The notes beneath the pieces are model-generated. The model saw only the letters and a list, made by a program, of their open reading frames with translations. It did not search any database and was not told where the DNA came from. The position numbers and the translations under genes are program-made. Positions 33,883 to 42,498 of a stretch of DNA of 64,000 nt are shown here, piece after piece. How positions within the stretch are numbered: position 1 is the stretch's first letter; each line of letters begins with the position of its first letter. This DNA is from Hyphomicrobiales bacterium (GTDB lineage Bacteria; Pseudomonadota; Alphaproteobacteria; Rhizobiales; Rhizobiaceae): assembly GCA_900472395.1 (NCBI GenBank), contig UCHV01000001.1, positions 62,001 through 126,000 on the forward strand, given 5' to 3'.

Positions 33883-34968
33883 ATGGCGTCTCTCTCACTC
33901 TCGTCCGTCCGTAAAAATTATGGAGCGCTGCCAGTCATAAAAGGCGTTGATCTGTCCATCGAGCATGGTGAATTCGTCGTGTTCGTTGGCCCTTCGGGCT
34001 GCGGCAAGTCTACCTTGCTGCGCATGATTGCCGGCCTGGAGGAGATCACTTCCGGCAAACTCCTCATCGGCAGCAAGCTTTGCAACGACATGGAACCCAG
34101 GGATCGCGGCATTGCGATGGTGTTCCAGTCCTACGCGCTTTATCCGCATCTCAGTGTCTACGATAACGTGGGTTTTGGTTTGAAACTCGCGAAGACACCG
34201 AAAGACGTGCGGGATCGCAAGATCCGCGAGGCAGCCCGTGTCCTGAAAATGGAGCATCTTCTGGATCGAAAACCCGGTCAGTTGTCAGGCGGCCAGAGAC
34301 AACGCGTCGCCATTGGCCGAGCTATTGTCCGTCAACCCGAAGTCTTCCTGTTCGACGAACCGCTATCCAATTTGGACGCGGCACTTCGGGTCGATATGCG
34401 CATGGAGATTGCCAAGCTGCATAAGGAACTCGGAGCGACGATGATCTACGTCACGCATGATCAGGTCGAGGCGATGACGTTGGCCGACAAGATCGTTGTG
34501 CTGGACGGTGGTGTGGTTCAGCAGGTTGGCGCGCCCATCGAGCTTTATCAGCGTCCTGCCAATCTTTTCGTCGCCGGCTTTATCGGCTCCCCGAAAATGA
34601 ACTTCACACCGGTGCGGGTGGACGCCGTTAACGGAAATCGGGTGGCGGTCAGTGGAGAGGACGTGATCAACCTCACGGTTGAGGCAGATCCTTCCAACGT
34701 ATCTCCCGGCGATACGATGACGCTCGGGGTACGGCCTCATGATCTGGCACCGAACCAGGCGGGCTCCATTGTCGCGCGTGTCGGTCTGGTCGAACGGCTG
34801 GGTAACGAAACAATCGTTTCCCTCGAGCTGGTCTCGGGGACAAATTGGCTCGTAGTTCTGGATGGCGACCGGCCCTTGGCGCGCGGTGAGACACTGGCGC
34901 TCGGCGCAGACCCGGCAAAGGCGATTTTGTTCGACGCGGCAGGGAAATCCGTGACGAGGCGATCCTAG
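33883..34968 (+). CDS. sugar ABC transporter ATP-binding protein (UgpC/MsmX/MalK-type)
   Basis: ATPase of 361 residues with an N-terminal nucleotide-binding domain and a C-terminal TOBE/OB domain (about 240-361). Walker A GPSGCGKST, Q-loop VFQSYALYPH, signature LSGGQRQRV, Walker B VFLFDEPLSNLDAALR and switch His YVTHDQVEAMTLAD are all in place. It closes the rhamnosidase-importer operon. A strong bidirectional hairpin follows at 35018-35052. Confidence 0.93.
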   Translation: MASLSLSSVRKNYGALPVIKGVDLSIEHGEFVVFVGPSGCGKSTLLRMIAGLEEITSGKLLIGSKLCNDMEPRDRGIAMVFQSYALYPHLSVYDNVGFGLKLAKTPKDVRDRKIREAARVLKMEHLLDRKPGQLSGGQRQRVAIGRAIVRQPEVFLFDEPLSNLDAALRVDMRMEIAKLHKELGATMIYVTHDQVEAMTLADKIVVLDGGVVQQVGAPIELYQRPANLFVAGFIGSPKMNFTPVRVDAVNGNRVAVSGEDVINLTVEADPSNVSPGDTMTLGVRPHDLAPNQAGSIVARVGLVERLGNETIVSLELVSGTNWLVVLDGDRPLARGETLALGADPAKAILFDAAGKSVTRRS

Positions 34969-35017
34969 GCATCTGCCGTTTCACGTCGCAGTACCTGGCG
35001 GACGTTCCATCAATGTA

Positions 35018-35052
35018 AAAAGAGGCTCCAACCTGACGGTGGAGCCTCTTTT
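35018..35052. terminator. bidirectional terminator between convergent operons
   Basis: Stem AAAAGAGGCTCCA / TGGAGCCTCTTTT of 13 bp with a 9-base loop. It gives a T run after the stem on both strands, and lies between the importer operon (ends 34968, plus) and the PQQ dehydrogenase gene (ends 35057, minus). Confidence 0.93.
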
Positions 35053-35056
35053 ATTG

Positions 35057-37480
35057 TCACTTCTTGTCAGGGAGCGAGTAACCGATCACGTAATGGCCGC
35101 GTTCCGGGGAGTTACGTCCACCCCCGGCCGAGATGACAACATACTGTTTGCCATCGCGAGCGACGTAGCTGATCGGTGTCCCCTGGCTGCCAACGGGGAG
35201 GCGGGATTTCCAGACTTCCGTTCCGTTTGTGCTGTCCAGGGCACGAAGATAGAAGTCTTGCGTGGCTGCAAAAAACACCAGGCCGCCTCGGGTTGCAAGC
35301 GAGCCACCGATGGTCGGCATGCCGACCGGTATCGGGGCGTGCATCTTGATGCCGAGCGGACCGGTATCCTGAACCGTGCCCATCGGAATCTGCCATGCGA
35401 TCTTCTGGGTCTTCATGTCGACGGCGGTCATCGTGCCGAACGGAGGCTTTTGGCAAGGAATGCCCAAAGGCGACATGAAACGGTTCTTGGCGGTGATAGC
35501 ATAAGGAGTTCCGACGAGCGGCTGAACGCTTGAGGCGCTCACCTGGGCATTTTCGTCTCCGTTGCTTGCTTTTGCATCGCCTTCATAGGGAACCAGCTGA
35601 ACCTCAAGGCCAAGGCGCATGTCGTTAAAGAACGCATAGCCGGATGTTGGATCGTAAGACGCGCCTCCCCAGTTGAGACCGCCAAGCGAGCCGGGCAGGT
35701 TCAGTGACGGGTCGGTGCCCGGCGGTGTGAACAAGCCGGTGTATCGCATGGACTTGAACTTGACGCGGCAAACAAGCTGGTCGAACGGCGTTGCGCCCCA
35801 CATGTCGGCTTCGGTCAACGTATCGGCGCCGATCTGGGGCATTCCGATGGAGATGGGCTGCGTAGGGGAATAGGTCTCGCCAGGCATGTCACCTGCCGGA
35901 ACGGGGCGTTCCTCGACCTTGGTCAATGGCTTGCCCGTCAGGCGATCCAGTACGAAGATCTGTCCTGCTTTCGTGCCGAACACCATGGCAGGACGGCCAT
36001 CGAAATCGATAAGCGTCGGCTGCATCGGAACGTCGAAGTCCCAAAGGTCGTCGTGTACCGTCTGGTAACGCCACTTTTCCTGACCCGTTGTCGCATCGAC
36101 AGCCAGCATTGTTGCGCCGTATTCACGGTCCAGCGGGCGACGTTTCACGCCCCAAAGGTCGATTGCTGCGGAGCCGACGGGCATGAACACGGTATTCGAC
36201 AGCGCGTCCCAGGACATGGGAGCCCAGACGTTGGGAGTAGAACGTGTCCAGACCTGACCCTCGGGCAGTTGCTTCATACCGGGAGCGCCCGGATCGAATG
36301 CCCAGCGGAGTGCGCCGGTCATCACGTCAAAGCCTCGGACCACACCACCGGGCATGTCGATGGATACATTATCACCCACACGTCCGCCAACGACGACGGT
36401 CGTGCCGGCCAGCGTCGGGGCCGAAGTCGGGTAATAGTCGCCCGTGGCTGCGCCCGGACCCATGCCGGCATTCAGGTCGACCACACCGTTGGCTCCGAAA
36501 TCGGAGCACGCCAGACCGGTGTCGGCGTCGATTGCGACGAGCTGGCCCTTGGTGGAGTTCATCAGCACGCGACGTGTGCACAGCCCGTTGGCAGGCACGG
36601 TTGCCTGAACGATCGGCGTCGATCCCTCGGCGGTCGGCTCGACGACTGGTTTGGAAGCGTCGAAATAGGCCAGTCCCCGGCAGCGCTGCCAGTCGTCGCT
36701 GGTGACGCCGGATTTGAACTCCCACTTTTTGGAGCCCGTCACCGGATCGATGGAGATGACGTTATTGTGGGGTGTGCAGACGTAGATCGAGTCGTTGACC
36801 ATCAAAGGGGTGGTCTGATCCTCGGCGCCGCCGCCGTCACTGGGCGGCAGATCGCCGGTCCTGAAGGTCCAGGCCACTGTAAGGCCGCCGACATTCTCTG
36901 CATTGATCTGATCGGCGTTGGCAAAGCGGTCGTGGTTGTCATTGCCGCCGTAATTTTTCCATTCAGTGGGGGCAGTTTCAGCCAAAGGTTTATTCGCCTG
37001 ACGCGCCGAGGCGTCGTTCCGGATAACGCCATGAGGCTGGAACATGCCCCACGCGGTAATCGCGCAAGCGATCGCAACCATTCCGGCCGCAATGTTATAC
37101 CCGGCGGATGGACGATATCGTCCGATGGCCCGGTACAGGAGCGGGAGGCTCACAAGCACCACGGCCGCGCCAATGGACATCGCGAATAGCCGCGAGACGA
37201 GGGGCCAGAACTCAAATCCCGCATCAAAAACGGACCAGGGCAGCGTCACAAGCCACACCAGGAGGAAAAGCATGCCGCCGAGCGGGCGTGCCATGACGAT
37301 GGCAATGCCTGACGCGATCAATGCAATACCCGCCAGAGCGAAATACCAGCTTCCACCGAGGAGCGCGAGCTTTGAACCCAGTATGGCGAAAAACAGTCCC
37401 GCTGAAGCAATCACAAGCCCCAGAAGAACGAGATACAGGCGACCGAGAACACTGATCGGCAGCACCTTCGAATTGTTCAT
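35057..37480 (-). CDS. membrane-bound PQQ-dependent dehydrogenase (glucose/quinate/shikimate family)
   Basis: Inner-membrane enzyme of 807 residues with a periplasmic catalytic domain. Five N-terminal hydrophobic helices (about residues 10-130) are followed by a beta-propeller quinoprotein domain beginning WKNYGGNDNHDRFANADQI. Typical stretches are NNVISIDPVTGSKKWEFK, HDDLWDFDVPMQPTLID, LFTPPGTDPSLNLPG and PGSLGGLNWGGASYDP, as in Gcd and quinate dehydrogenase. It oxidises an aldose or cyclic polyol and passes electrons to ubiquinone. I chose the ATG at 37480 with AAGGA seven bases upstream; the in-frame ATG at 37573 has none. Which substrate it uses cannot be fixed. The neighbouring sugar and sugar-acid genes fit glucose or a related sugar. 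No PQQ synthesis genes are in the window. Confidence 0.9.
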   Translation of the reverse strand: MNNSKVLPISVLGRLYLVLLGLVIASAGLFFAILGSKLALLGGSWYFALAGIALIASGIAIVMARPLGGMLFLLVWLVTLPWSVFDAGFEFWPLVSRLFAMSIGAAVVLVSLPLLYRAIGRYRPSAGYNIAAGMVAIACAITAWGMFQPHGVIRNDASARQANKPLAETAPTEWKNYGGNDNHDRFANADQINAENVGGLTVAWTFRTGDLPPSDGGGAEDQTTPLMVNDSIYVCTPHNNVISIDPVTGSKKWEFKSGVTSDDWQRCRGLAYFDASKPVVEPTAEGSTPIVQATVPANGLCTRRVLMNSTKGQLVAIDADTGLACSDFGANGVVDLNAGMGPGAATGDYYPTSAPTLAGTTVVVGGRVGDNVSIDMPGGVVRGFDVMTGALRWAFDPGAPGMKQLPEGQVWTRSTPNVWAPMSWDALSNTVFMPVGSAAIDLWGVKRRPLDREYGATMLAVDATTGQEKWRYQTVHDDLWDFDVPMQPTLIDFDGRPAMVFGTKAGQIFVLDRLTGKPLTKVEERPVPAGDMPGETYSPTQPISIGMPQIGADTLTEADMWGATPFDQLVCRVKFKSMRYTGLFTPPGTDPSLNLPGSLGGLNWGGASYDPTSGYAFFNDMRLGLEVQLVPYEGDAKASNGDENAQVSASSVQPLVGTPYAITAKNRFMSPLGIPCQKPPFGTMTAVDMKTQKIAWQIPMGTVQDTGPLGIKMHAPIPVGMPTIGGSLATRGGLVFFAATQDFYLRALDSTNGTEVWKSRLPVGSQGTPISYVARDGKQYVVISAGGGRNSPERGHYVIGYSLPDKK

Positions 37481-37765
37481 GAGTAAATCCTTATTTCCAT
37501 GCGGCGACAGGACGGGAGGCTGCCCTGCTGCCGACTTGCCGCAGGATTTACGGCGCGCGGGTTTATAAGGCAAATCGAAAATTCGAATGAGCCGATGACG
37601 AAATGGACGAGTGGGACTTACGGGCGGACCGGACGTTGAAACCGCGATCTTCCATAGAAACTTCGTCTGACCCCATCAGCCCATTGCCTATGTTACCACG
37701 TTGGTCAGGAAACCGTAGTTGCCGCTCCTTGCGGTGGCATCGCCGCGGAAAGATGTGGATCGGGC
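37481..37765. other. divergent region between PQQ dehydrogenase and pxp/acc operon
   Basis: No gene is seen in these 285 bases. The palindrome TCGAAAATTCGA at 37575-37586 lies 95 bases upstream of the dehydrogenase start and could be an operator. The accB start has only a modest GGAT ribosome site. Confidence 0.4.
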
Positions 37766-38197
37766 ATGAACCTATCAAAGATAGAAACACTCATCGCGTT
37801 TGTCGGCCGCTCCGACGTCACCGAACTCACCGTTACGGCAAAGGGTACGACCGTGCGGATTTTCCGGGACAGGGGGCAGGATCGACCTCTTGCTGCGGCA
37901 AATGCTGCTGTGGCCGCTGATGAGGCGAAAGGTGACGTTTCTGCCGCGAAGATGGCCCATGCGGCGGGAACCGTTACCGCGCCGATTTTCGGTGTGCTGC
38001 ATACGGCGCCGGCCCCTGGAGATCCACCGTTCGTCGCCGTGGGTGATCACGTGGTCGAAGGGCAGACACTTTTTATCATCGAGGCGATGAAAGTATTCAA
38101 CAAGATCGCTGCGCCGCGTGCCGGCACGATTACCCGCCTGACGGATGTGAACGGCACGGAAGTTGAGGTCGGCGACATGCTGGCGGAGATCGCCTGA
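37766..38197 (+). CDS. accB: biotin carboxyl carrier protein (AccB-like)
   Basis: BCCP of 143 residues. An N-terminal AccB-type segment (LSKIETLIAFV, then ELTVTAKGTTVRIF) and a linker lead to the biotinyl domain. This domain has TAPIFGVLHTAP and the biotinylation motif EAMK at 106-109, so Lys109 should carry biotin. It pairs with the biotin carboxylase directly downstream (TGATG overlap of stop and start). The position at the head of a pxp cluster, not next to fabE/accA/accD, suggests a dedicated role with 5-oxoprolinase, not fatty acid synthesis. The role of carboxylase subunits there is not established. Confidence 0.88.
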   Translation: MNLSKIETLIAFVGRSDVTELTVTAKGTTVRIFRDRGQDRPLAAANAAVAADEAKGDVSAAKMAHAAGTVTAPIFGVLHTAPAPGDPPFVAVGDHVVEGQTLFIIEAMKVFNKIAAPRAGTITRLTDVNGTEVEVGDMLAEIA

Positions 38198-39564
38198 TGC
38201 AGACACGACAGCGTTTCGATAAGGTTCTGATTGCCAATCGCGGCGAAATTGCCCTGCGTGTGGTGCGCGCTTGCCGAGAGATGGGGTTGAAGACGGTTGT
38301 GGTCTGCTCTGAGGCTGACCGCAACTCGGCCTATGCCCGTAGTGCAGATCAGTCTGTTTGTATCGGTCCATCGGCGGCTTCCAAGAGCTACCTGAATGCA
38401 GATGCAATCCTGCTTGCCGCCCGCTTGTCCGGTGCCGGTGCGGTTCACCCCGGTTACGGTTTCCTCTCCGAAAACGCGCGCTTTTCCGACGCGGTCGAAA
38501 AGGCCGGCCTGACTTTTATTGGCCCGGATGCGGATGCAATCGCCACGATGGGCGACAAGATTGCCGCCAAGAGTGCCATGGTGGCTGCCGGCGTGCCCTG
38601 CGTACCGGGGCCGGATACGGAACTGCCGGCCGAACCCGAGGCTATCCGAGCGATTGCAGAGGAAATCGGCTATCCCGTGATCGTCAAGGCTGCCGGCGGC
38701 GGTGGCGGACGCGGCATGCGCGTCGTTCTTCACGAAGCCGATCTGCTGGAATCGGTGGCTCTGACACGCGAGGAGGCACGCAAGGCGTTTGGAACGCCCG
38801 CGCTCTACATGGAGAAGTTCCTCCAGCATCCACGCCATATCGAGATTCAGGTTCTTTGCGACACGCACGGAAACGCGGTATGGCTCGGTCATCGCGATTG
38901 CTCCATGCAGCGTCGCCATCAGAAGGTGGTGGAGGAGGCTCCGGCTCCGGGCATTTCCGATGCGTTGATCGGCCCCGTGGGTGCTGCCTGCGTGGCAGCG
39001 TGCAAGCAGATCGGGTATCGCGGCGTCGGCACGTTCGAATTCCTTTATGAGGACGGCGGCTTCTATTTCATCGAGATGAACACCCGCCTGCAGGTCGAGC
39101 ATCCGGTGACCGAAGAGACAAGCGGCGTCGATATCGTCCAGCAGCAATTGCGTGTTGCGCAGGGTGAGACTTTGTCGATGGAGCAAAGCGATGTGACCTG
39201 CGTTGGTCATGCCATCGAATGCCGGATCAATGCCGAGGATCCCGCGACTTTCATGCCGTCTGCGGGTGTCATCACCGCGCTTGAACTGCCTGTAGGAGAG
39301 GGTATTCGGGTCGATACCCATGTCGAGGCCGGTTACAAGGTTTCGCCCTATTACGACTCGCTGATTGCAAAGCTGATCGTTCACGGTCGCGATCGTGCCG
39401 AGGCCATGCAGCGCACACGTTCAGCCCTGGCATCCTTCAAGCTGGAAGGCATTGCCACCAACCTGCCTTTGCTGCGGGAACTGTTTGATGACCATGCGTT
39501 CGCGGAGGGCCAGACAGATATCCATTACCTGGAGAAATGGTTGAAGATGAGGGCGGTGGCATGA
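38197..39564 (+). CDS. accC: biotin carboxylase (AccC-like)
   Basis: ATP-grasp biotin carboxylase of 455 residues, full length for AccC. Visible landmarks are FDKVLIANRGEIALRVVRAC, the Gly-rich KAAGGGGGRGM loop, HRDCSMQRRHQKVVEEAPAP and the catalytic/metal region EMNTRLQVEHPVTEE. It carboxylates the biotin on the adjacent BCCP using ATP and bicarbonate. No carboxyltransferase gene follows. Instead PxpB and PxpC come next, which are related to the KipI/KipA-like domains of urea carboxylase. The start shares one base with the accB stop, and the end overlaps the next gene by 4 bp. Confidence 0.93.
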   Translation: MQTRQRFDKVLIANRGEIALRVVRACREMGLKTVVVCSEADRNSAYARSADQSVCIGPSAASKSYLNADAILLAARLSGAGAVHPGYGFLSENARFSDAVEKAGLTFIGPDADAIATMGDKIAAKSAMVAAGVPCVPGPDTELPAEPEAIRAIAEEIGYPVIVKAAGGGGGRGMRVVLHEADLLESVALTREEARKAFGTPALYMEKFLQHPRHIEIQVLCDTHGNAVWLGHRDCSMQRRHQKVVEEAPAPGISDALIGPVGAACVAACKQIGYRGVGTFEFLYEDGGFYFIEMNTRLQVEHPVTEETSGVDIVQQQLRVAQGETLSMEQSDVTCVGHAIECRINAEDPATFMPSAGVITALELPVGEGIRVDTHVEAGYKVSPYYDSLIAKLIVHGRDRAEAMQRTRSALASFKLEGIATNLPLLRELFDDHAFAEGQTDIHYLEKWLKMRAVA

Positions 39565-39971
39565 GCAAGCTCGATCTGATCGACCCTGCCGTCATCGAAC
39601 AACTGACGGCCGCACTTCAAGCGGCTGGCGTCGACGGAATTGAAATTACCCACGCCGACCAGAGCCTGATGATCCGCCTGGCCAATTCAGGCAAGGACGC
39701 CGTGCGTCAGGTCCTTTCGGACAAGATGGGTGCTGCGGGCGCAACGGCATTCGTAAACGCCCCGATGGCCGGTGAGTTTTGGCCGTCCGATCCGTCCCGC
39801 ACAAGCTCGTCTGGTACGTCGGCGGCCGATACGGTCGGCTTTTTGAAGGTCGGCCCGATCCTGTTGCCCGTTAAGGCAGGTCCGTCGAAACGCCTGCGCC
39901 AACACCTTGTCGAGCCCGCAACGATTGTCGGTTTCGGCGATGCGATTGCAGAAGTCGAGCCAGAAGCATGA
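39561..39971 (+). CDS. degenerate BCCP-like protein lacking the biotin lysine motif
   Basis: Protein of 136 residues, start chosen at the ATG (39561) that overlaps the accC stop as ATGA. The N-terminal part (DPAVIEQLTAAL, GIEITHADQSLMIRL) parallels the start of the AccB protein at 37766. The C-terminal part (NAPMAGEFWPSDPS, then VGFLKVGPILLPVK and EPATIVGFGDAIAEVE) looks like a biotinyl/lipoyl fold. No EAMK motif is present; the equivalent region reads LLPVKAGPSKRLRQ. It therefore probably cannot be biotinylated in the normal way. It may be a structural partner or adaptor for the carboxylase or PxpBC. It is overlapped by pxpB, so it is translated as part of the operon. Confidence 0.75.
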   Translation: MSKLDLIDPAVIEQLTAALQAAGVDGIEITHADQSLMIRLANSGKDAVRQVLSDKMGAAGATAFVNAPMAGEFWPSDPSRTSSSGTSAADTVGFLKVGPILLPVKAGPSKRLRQHLVEPATIVGFGDAIAEVEPEA

Positions 39972-40675
39972 ATGCCTCAGTTTCTCAAATGACCCAGCCT
40001 GTTGAAGCGCTTACTCTCGACCGTAACGGTGCCCGCGTATCTCCGATCGGTTCACGCGCCTTTCTTATCGAGGCGACGGGTGAGTTCGACCTTGCTTCGC
40101 AGCGGCGGATCTGGGCGCTGTCCCGTGCCGTGGAACTGTGGAGCGATACACTCGAAATCATTCCCGGCATGACGAACCTTCTCGTCGTGCTGAAGCTGAC
40201 GCCTGAAGATCCGGAAGCTCTGGCCTTGCGCCTGCTGGAAGCCTGGGAACAGGCCGAAAGCATCGATCTGGTCGGTCGGATGATCGAGATCGACGTCACT
40301 TACGGCGGCGAGCATGCGACCGATCTGGCGGCACTTTGCGACAGGTCGGGCCTCTCCGATCGTGAAGTCGTTCGCATTCATTACGAAGGAACCTACCGGG
40401 TTTTTGCTCTCGGGAGTGCGCCGGGCTTCGGTTATCTGCACGGACTTGATCCGCGCATCTACATGCCGCGCAAGACTGTGCCGTCGCTCAACATGGCGCG
40501 GGGATGCCTCACCATAGGCGGCATGCAGACGGGTGTTGCCGTTTTGACAGGGCCAAACGGTTGGAATTCAATCGGTTTTGCCGAATTGCAAATGTTCGAC
40601 CCGATGTCGGCCACGCCTGCTGTCATGGCGCCGGGCGATACGGTGCGTTTCGTGCCAGCGAGCATAGAGCTATGA
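39968..40675 (+). CDS. pxpB: 5-oxoprolinase subunit PxpB (KipI family)
   Basis: Protein of 235 residues in the KipI/allophanate hydrolase subunit 1 family. Visible stretches are FDLASQRRIWALSRAVE, the catalytic-type region EIDVTYGGEHATDLAALC, then SAPGFGYLHGLDPRIYMPRK and GGMQTGVAVLTGPNGWNSIG. With PxpA and PxpC it should hydrolyse 5-oxo-L-proline to glutamate using ATP. An additional N-terminal stretch before EATGEFDLA may be part of the fold. Start overlaps the upstream gene (ATGA) and its end overlaps pxpC, so stoichiometric translation is likely. Confidence 0.92.
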   Translation: MNASVSQMTQPVEALTLDRNGARVSPIGSRAFLIEATGEFDLASQRRIWALSRAVELWSDTLEIIPGMTNLLVVLKLTPEDPEALALRLLEAWEQAESIDLVGRMIEIDVTYGGEHATDLAALCDRSGLSDREVVRIHYEGTYRVFALGSAPGFGYLHGLDPRIYMPRKTVPSLNMARGCLTIGGMQTGVAVLTGPNGWNSIGFAELQMFDPMSATPAVMAPGDTVRFVPASIEL

Positions 40676-41667
40676 TGGAAATCATTCAGACAGGACCGTT
40701 CAACACGGTGCAGGACCTCGGTCGGCCGGGATTTCGCAATATCGGTGTCACCTCCAGCGGTGCCATGGACCCATTGGCGCTCAAGGTCGGTAACAGCCTT
40801 CTCGGCAACGAGATCGGCGCGGCCGCTCTGGAAATCCAGACCTATCCGTTCAAACTGCGTTTTTCAAAAGCTGCGGCTTTCGTCGTGACGGGTGCCGATT
40901 GCGGCGCTTTGATCGATGGGCGTCCGGTTCACCCCTGGTGTGCTCTTTCGGTGGAGGCCGGGCAGATTCTTGAGCTTGGCCAGCCGCGGATTGGCACGCG
41001 CGCCTATATCTGCATCGCCGGCGGCATCGATGTGGCAACGGTCATGGGGTCGCGCAGCACGTCGCTTCGCGGCGCTTTCGGCGGCAGAGAGGGGCGTTAT
41101 CTGATTACGGGTGACGCGTTGCAGCTTGGTGAAGTTTCCAGTCCCCTTAACCTTCCCAATGCTGGCCTCTCTGTCGTCGATCCCGCCTATGCGCTTGCCG
41201 ATGTCTATCCGGCTCATGACGATGGCGCACTTGTCGTTCGCGCCATTCCGGCTGGAGAACATGCCTTGTTCGGTGCGGATGCCGAGCGCTTCTGGTCGCA
41301 GACCTGGAAAATTTCCACGCAAAGCGACCGCACCGGTTATCGCCTGATGGGCGAGCCGATCCGGCCAACCACACCGGTGGAGATGCGTTCGCACGGCGTT
41401 GTCTCCGGCGTCGTTCAGGTGCCGCCAAGCGGCGAGCCGATCATCCAGATGGCGGATGCCAACACGGCCGGCGGTTATCCCAAGATTGCCGGCGTGATCG
41501 AAGCGGATCTCTGGCGTCTCGGTCAGGCGCGTATCGGCAGCCGCCTACGTTTCGTTCGGGCGACGCACGCTCAGGCAGCGGAGGCGGAGAAAGCTGTGAC
41601 CGTCTTTGTCGAGGACGTCCGCCGGACATCGCGCATGGTTTGCGGCGCATTGCAGGCCATGAGTTGA
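40672..41667 (+). CDS. pxpC: 5-oxoprolinase subunit PxpC (KipA family)
   Basis: Protein of 331 residues in the KipA/allophanate hydrolase subunit 2 family. Landmarks are TGPFNTVQDLGRPGFRNIGV, SGAMDPLALKVGNSLLGN, RAYICIAGGIDVATVMGSRS and SDRTGYRLMGEPI, with the C-terminal MADANTAGGYPKIAGVI. The start at 40672 overlaps the pxpB stop (ATGA); the next codon is also ATG. PxpB and PxpC together activate 5-oxoproline, probably through a phosphorylated intermediate, which PxpA then converts. Confidence 0.93.
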   Translation: MMEIIQTGPFNTVQDLGRPGFRNIGVTSSGAMDPLALKVGNSLLGNEIGAAALEIQTYPFKLRFSKAAAFVVTGADCGALIDGRPVHPWCALSVEAGQILELGQPRIGTRAYICIAGGIDVATVMGSRSTSLRGAFGGREGRYLITGDALQLGEVSSPLNLPNAGLSVVDPAYALADVYPAHDDGALVVRAIPAGEHALFGADAERFWSQTWKISTQSDRTGYRLMGEPIRPTTPVEMRSHGVVSGVVQVPPSGEPIIQMADANTAGGYPKIAGVIEADLWRLGQARIGSRLRFVRATHAQAAEAEKAVTVFVEDVRRTSRMVCGALQAMS

Positions 41668-41678
41668 GGGAGGAAGGA

Positions 41679-42446
41679 ATGAAGATCGATCTCAATTCCG
41701 ATATGGGCGAGGGATTTGGGCCTTACAGTCTGTGCGATGACGAGGCGATGATGAAGGTCGTCTCTTCGGCCAACATCGCCTGCGGTTTCCATGGCGGCGA
41801 TCCCGATACCATGGCGCGCATGGTGCGGTTGGCAAAGGCCAATGGTGTCGGTATCGGCGCGCATCCCGGCCTGCCGGATCGCGCCGGGTTCGGCCGCCGC
41901 GAAATTCCCTATTCCAGCGATGAACTGCGCCAGCAGATGCTCTATCAATTGGGGGCGCTGAAGGCGATTGCAGCCAGTGAAGGCCAGCGTGTCGCGCATT
42001 TCAGTTTTCACGCGGCGATGGGCAACATGGTCAATCGCGACCCTAAACTGGCCGACCTCATGATGGATGCCATCCGCGCCGTCGATCCCGAACTTATCGT
42101 TTTTGCCATGCCAGGCAGCGAGATCGAGGCGGCCGCCAGGCGCGCCTCGCTCAAGACGCTGCTGCTGTTTCTCGCAGATCGTGCCTATGACGCGCAGGGG
42201 CGTCTCGTCACCCGCGGATTGCCAGGAGCGTTGGTCAAGGATGAGGTGGCGGTGCGCGCGCGCGTACGCCAGTTTCTCATCGAACGAACCGTCACCACCA
42301 TTGACGGCGTGACCATAGACATGCCGGCGAAATCCGTTCTCGTTCATAGCGATACGCCGGGTTCGCTGGAACTGGCGCGGATCGTTCGCAGCGAAATCGA
42401 AGCCGCCGGCGGCGCGCTTGCACCTGCATCGGAGGTTGCCGGCTGA
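41679..42446 (+). CDS. pxpA: 5-oxoprolinase subunit PxpA (LamB/YcsF family)
   Basis: Protein of 255 residues, the usual length. It starts with the family signature IDLNSDMGEGFGPYSL and has SSANIACGFHGGDPDTMARM, KANGVGIGAHPGLPD, HFSFHAAMGNM and LADRAYDAQGRLVTRGLPGA. The ATG at 41679 has a strong GAGGGAGGAAGG site. It completes the ATP-dependent 5-oxoprolinase with PxpB and PxpC. In usual LamB/YcsF proteins the stretch near HVKPHGALYN is highly conserved. Here it reads HFSFHAAMGNM, a variant worth noting. Confidence 0.9.
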   Translation: MKIDLNSDMGEGFGPYSLCDDEAMMKVVSSANIACGFHGGDPDTMARMVRLAKANGVGIGAHPGLPDRAGFGRREIPYSSDELRQQMLYQLGALKAIAASEGQRVAHFSFHAAMGNMVNRDPKLADLMMDAIRAVDPELIVFAMPGSEIEAAARRASLKTLLLFLADRAYDAQGRLVTRGLPGALVKDEVAVRARVRQFLIERTVTTIDGVTIDMPAKSVLVHSDTPGSLELARIVRSEIEAAGGALAPASEVAG

Positions 42447-42498
42447 AGCCGCCGCCTTATACCGTTCAACATCGAATTCAAAACTGGAAGACCAGATC

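Noticed and set aside
38047..39384. Open frame of 445 codons on the minus strand
   Set aside because: Antisense to biotin carboxylase, whose motifs are complete.
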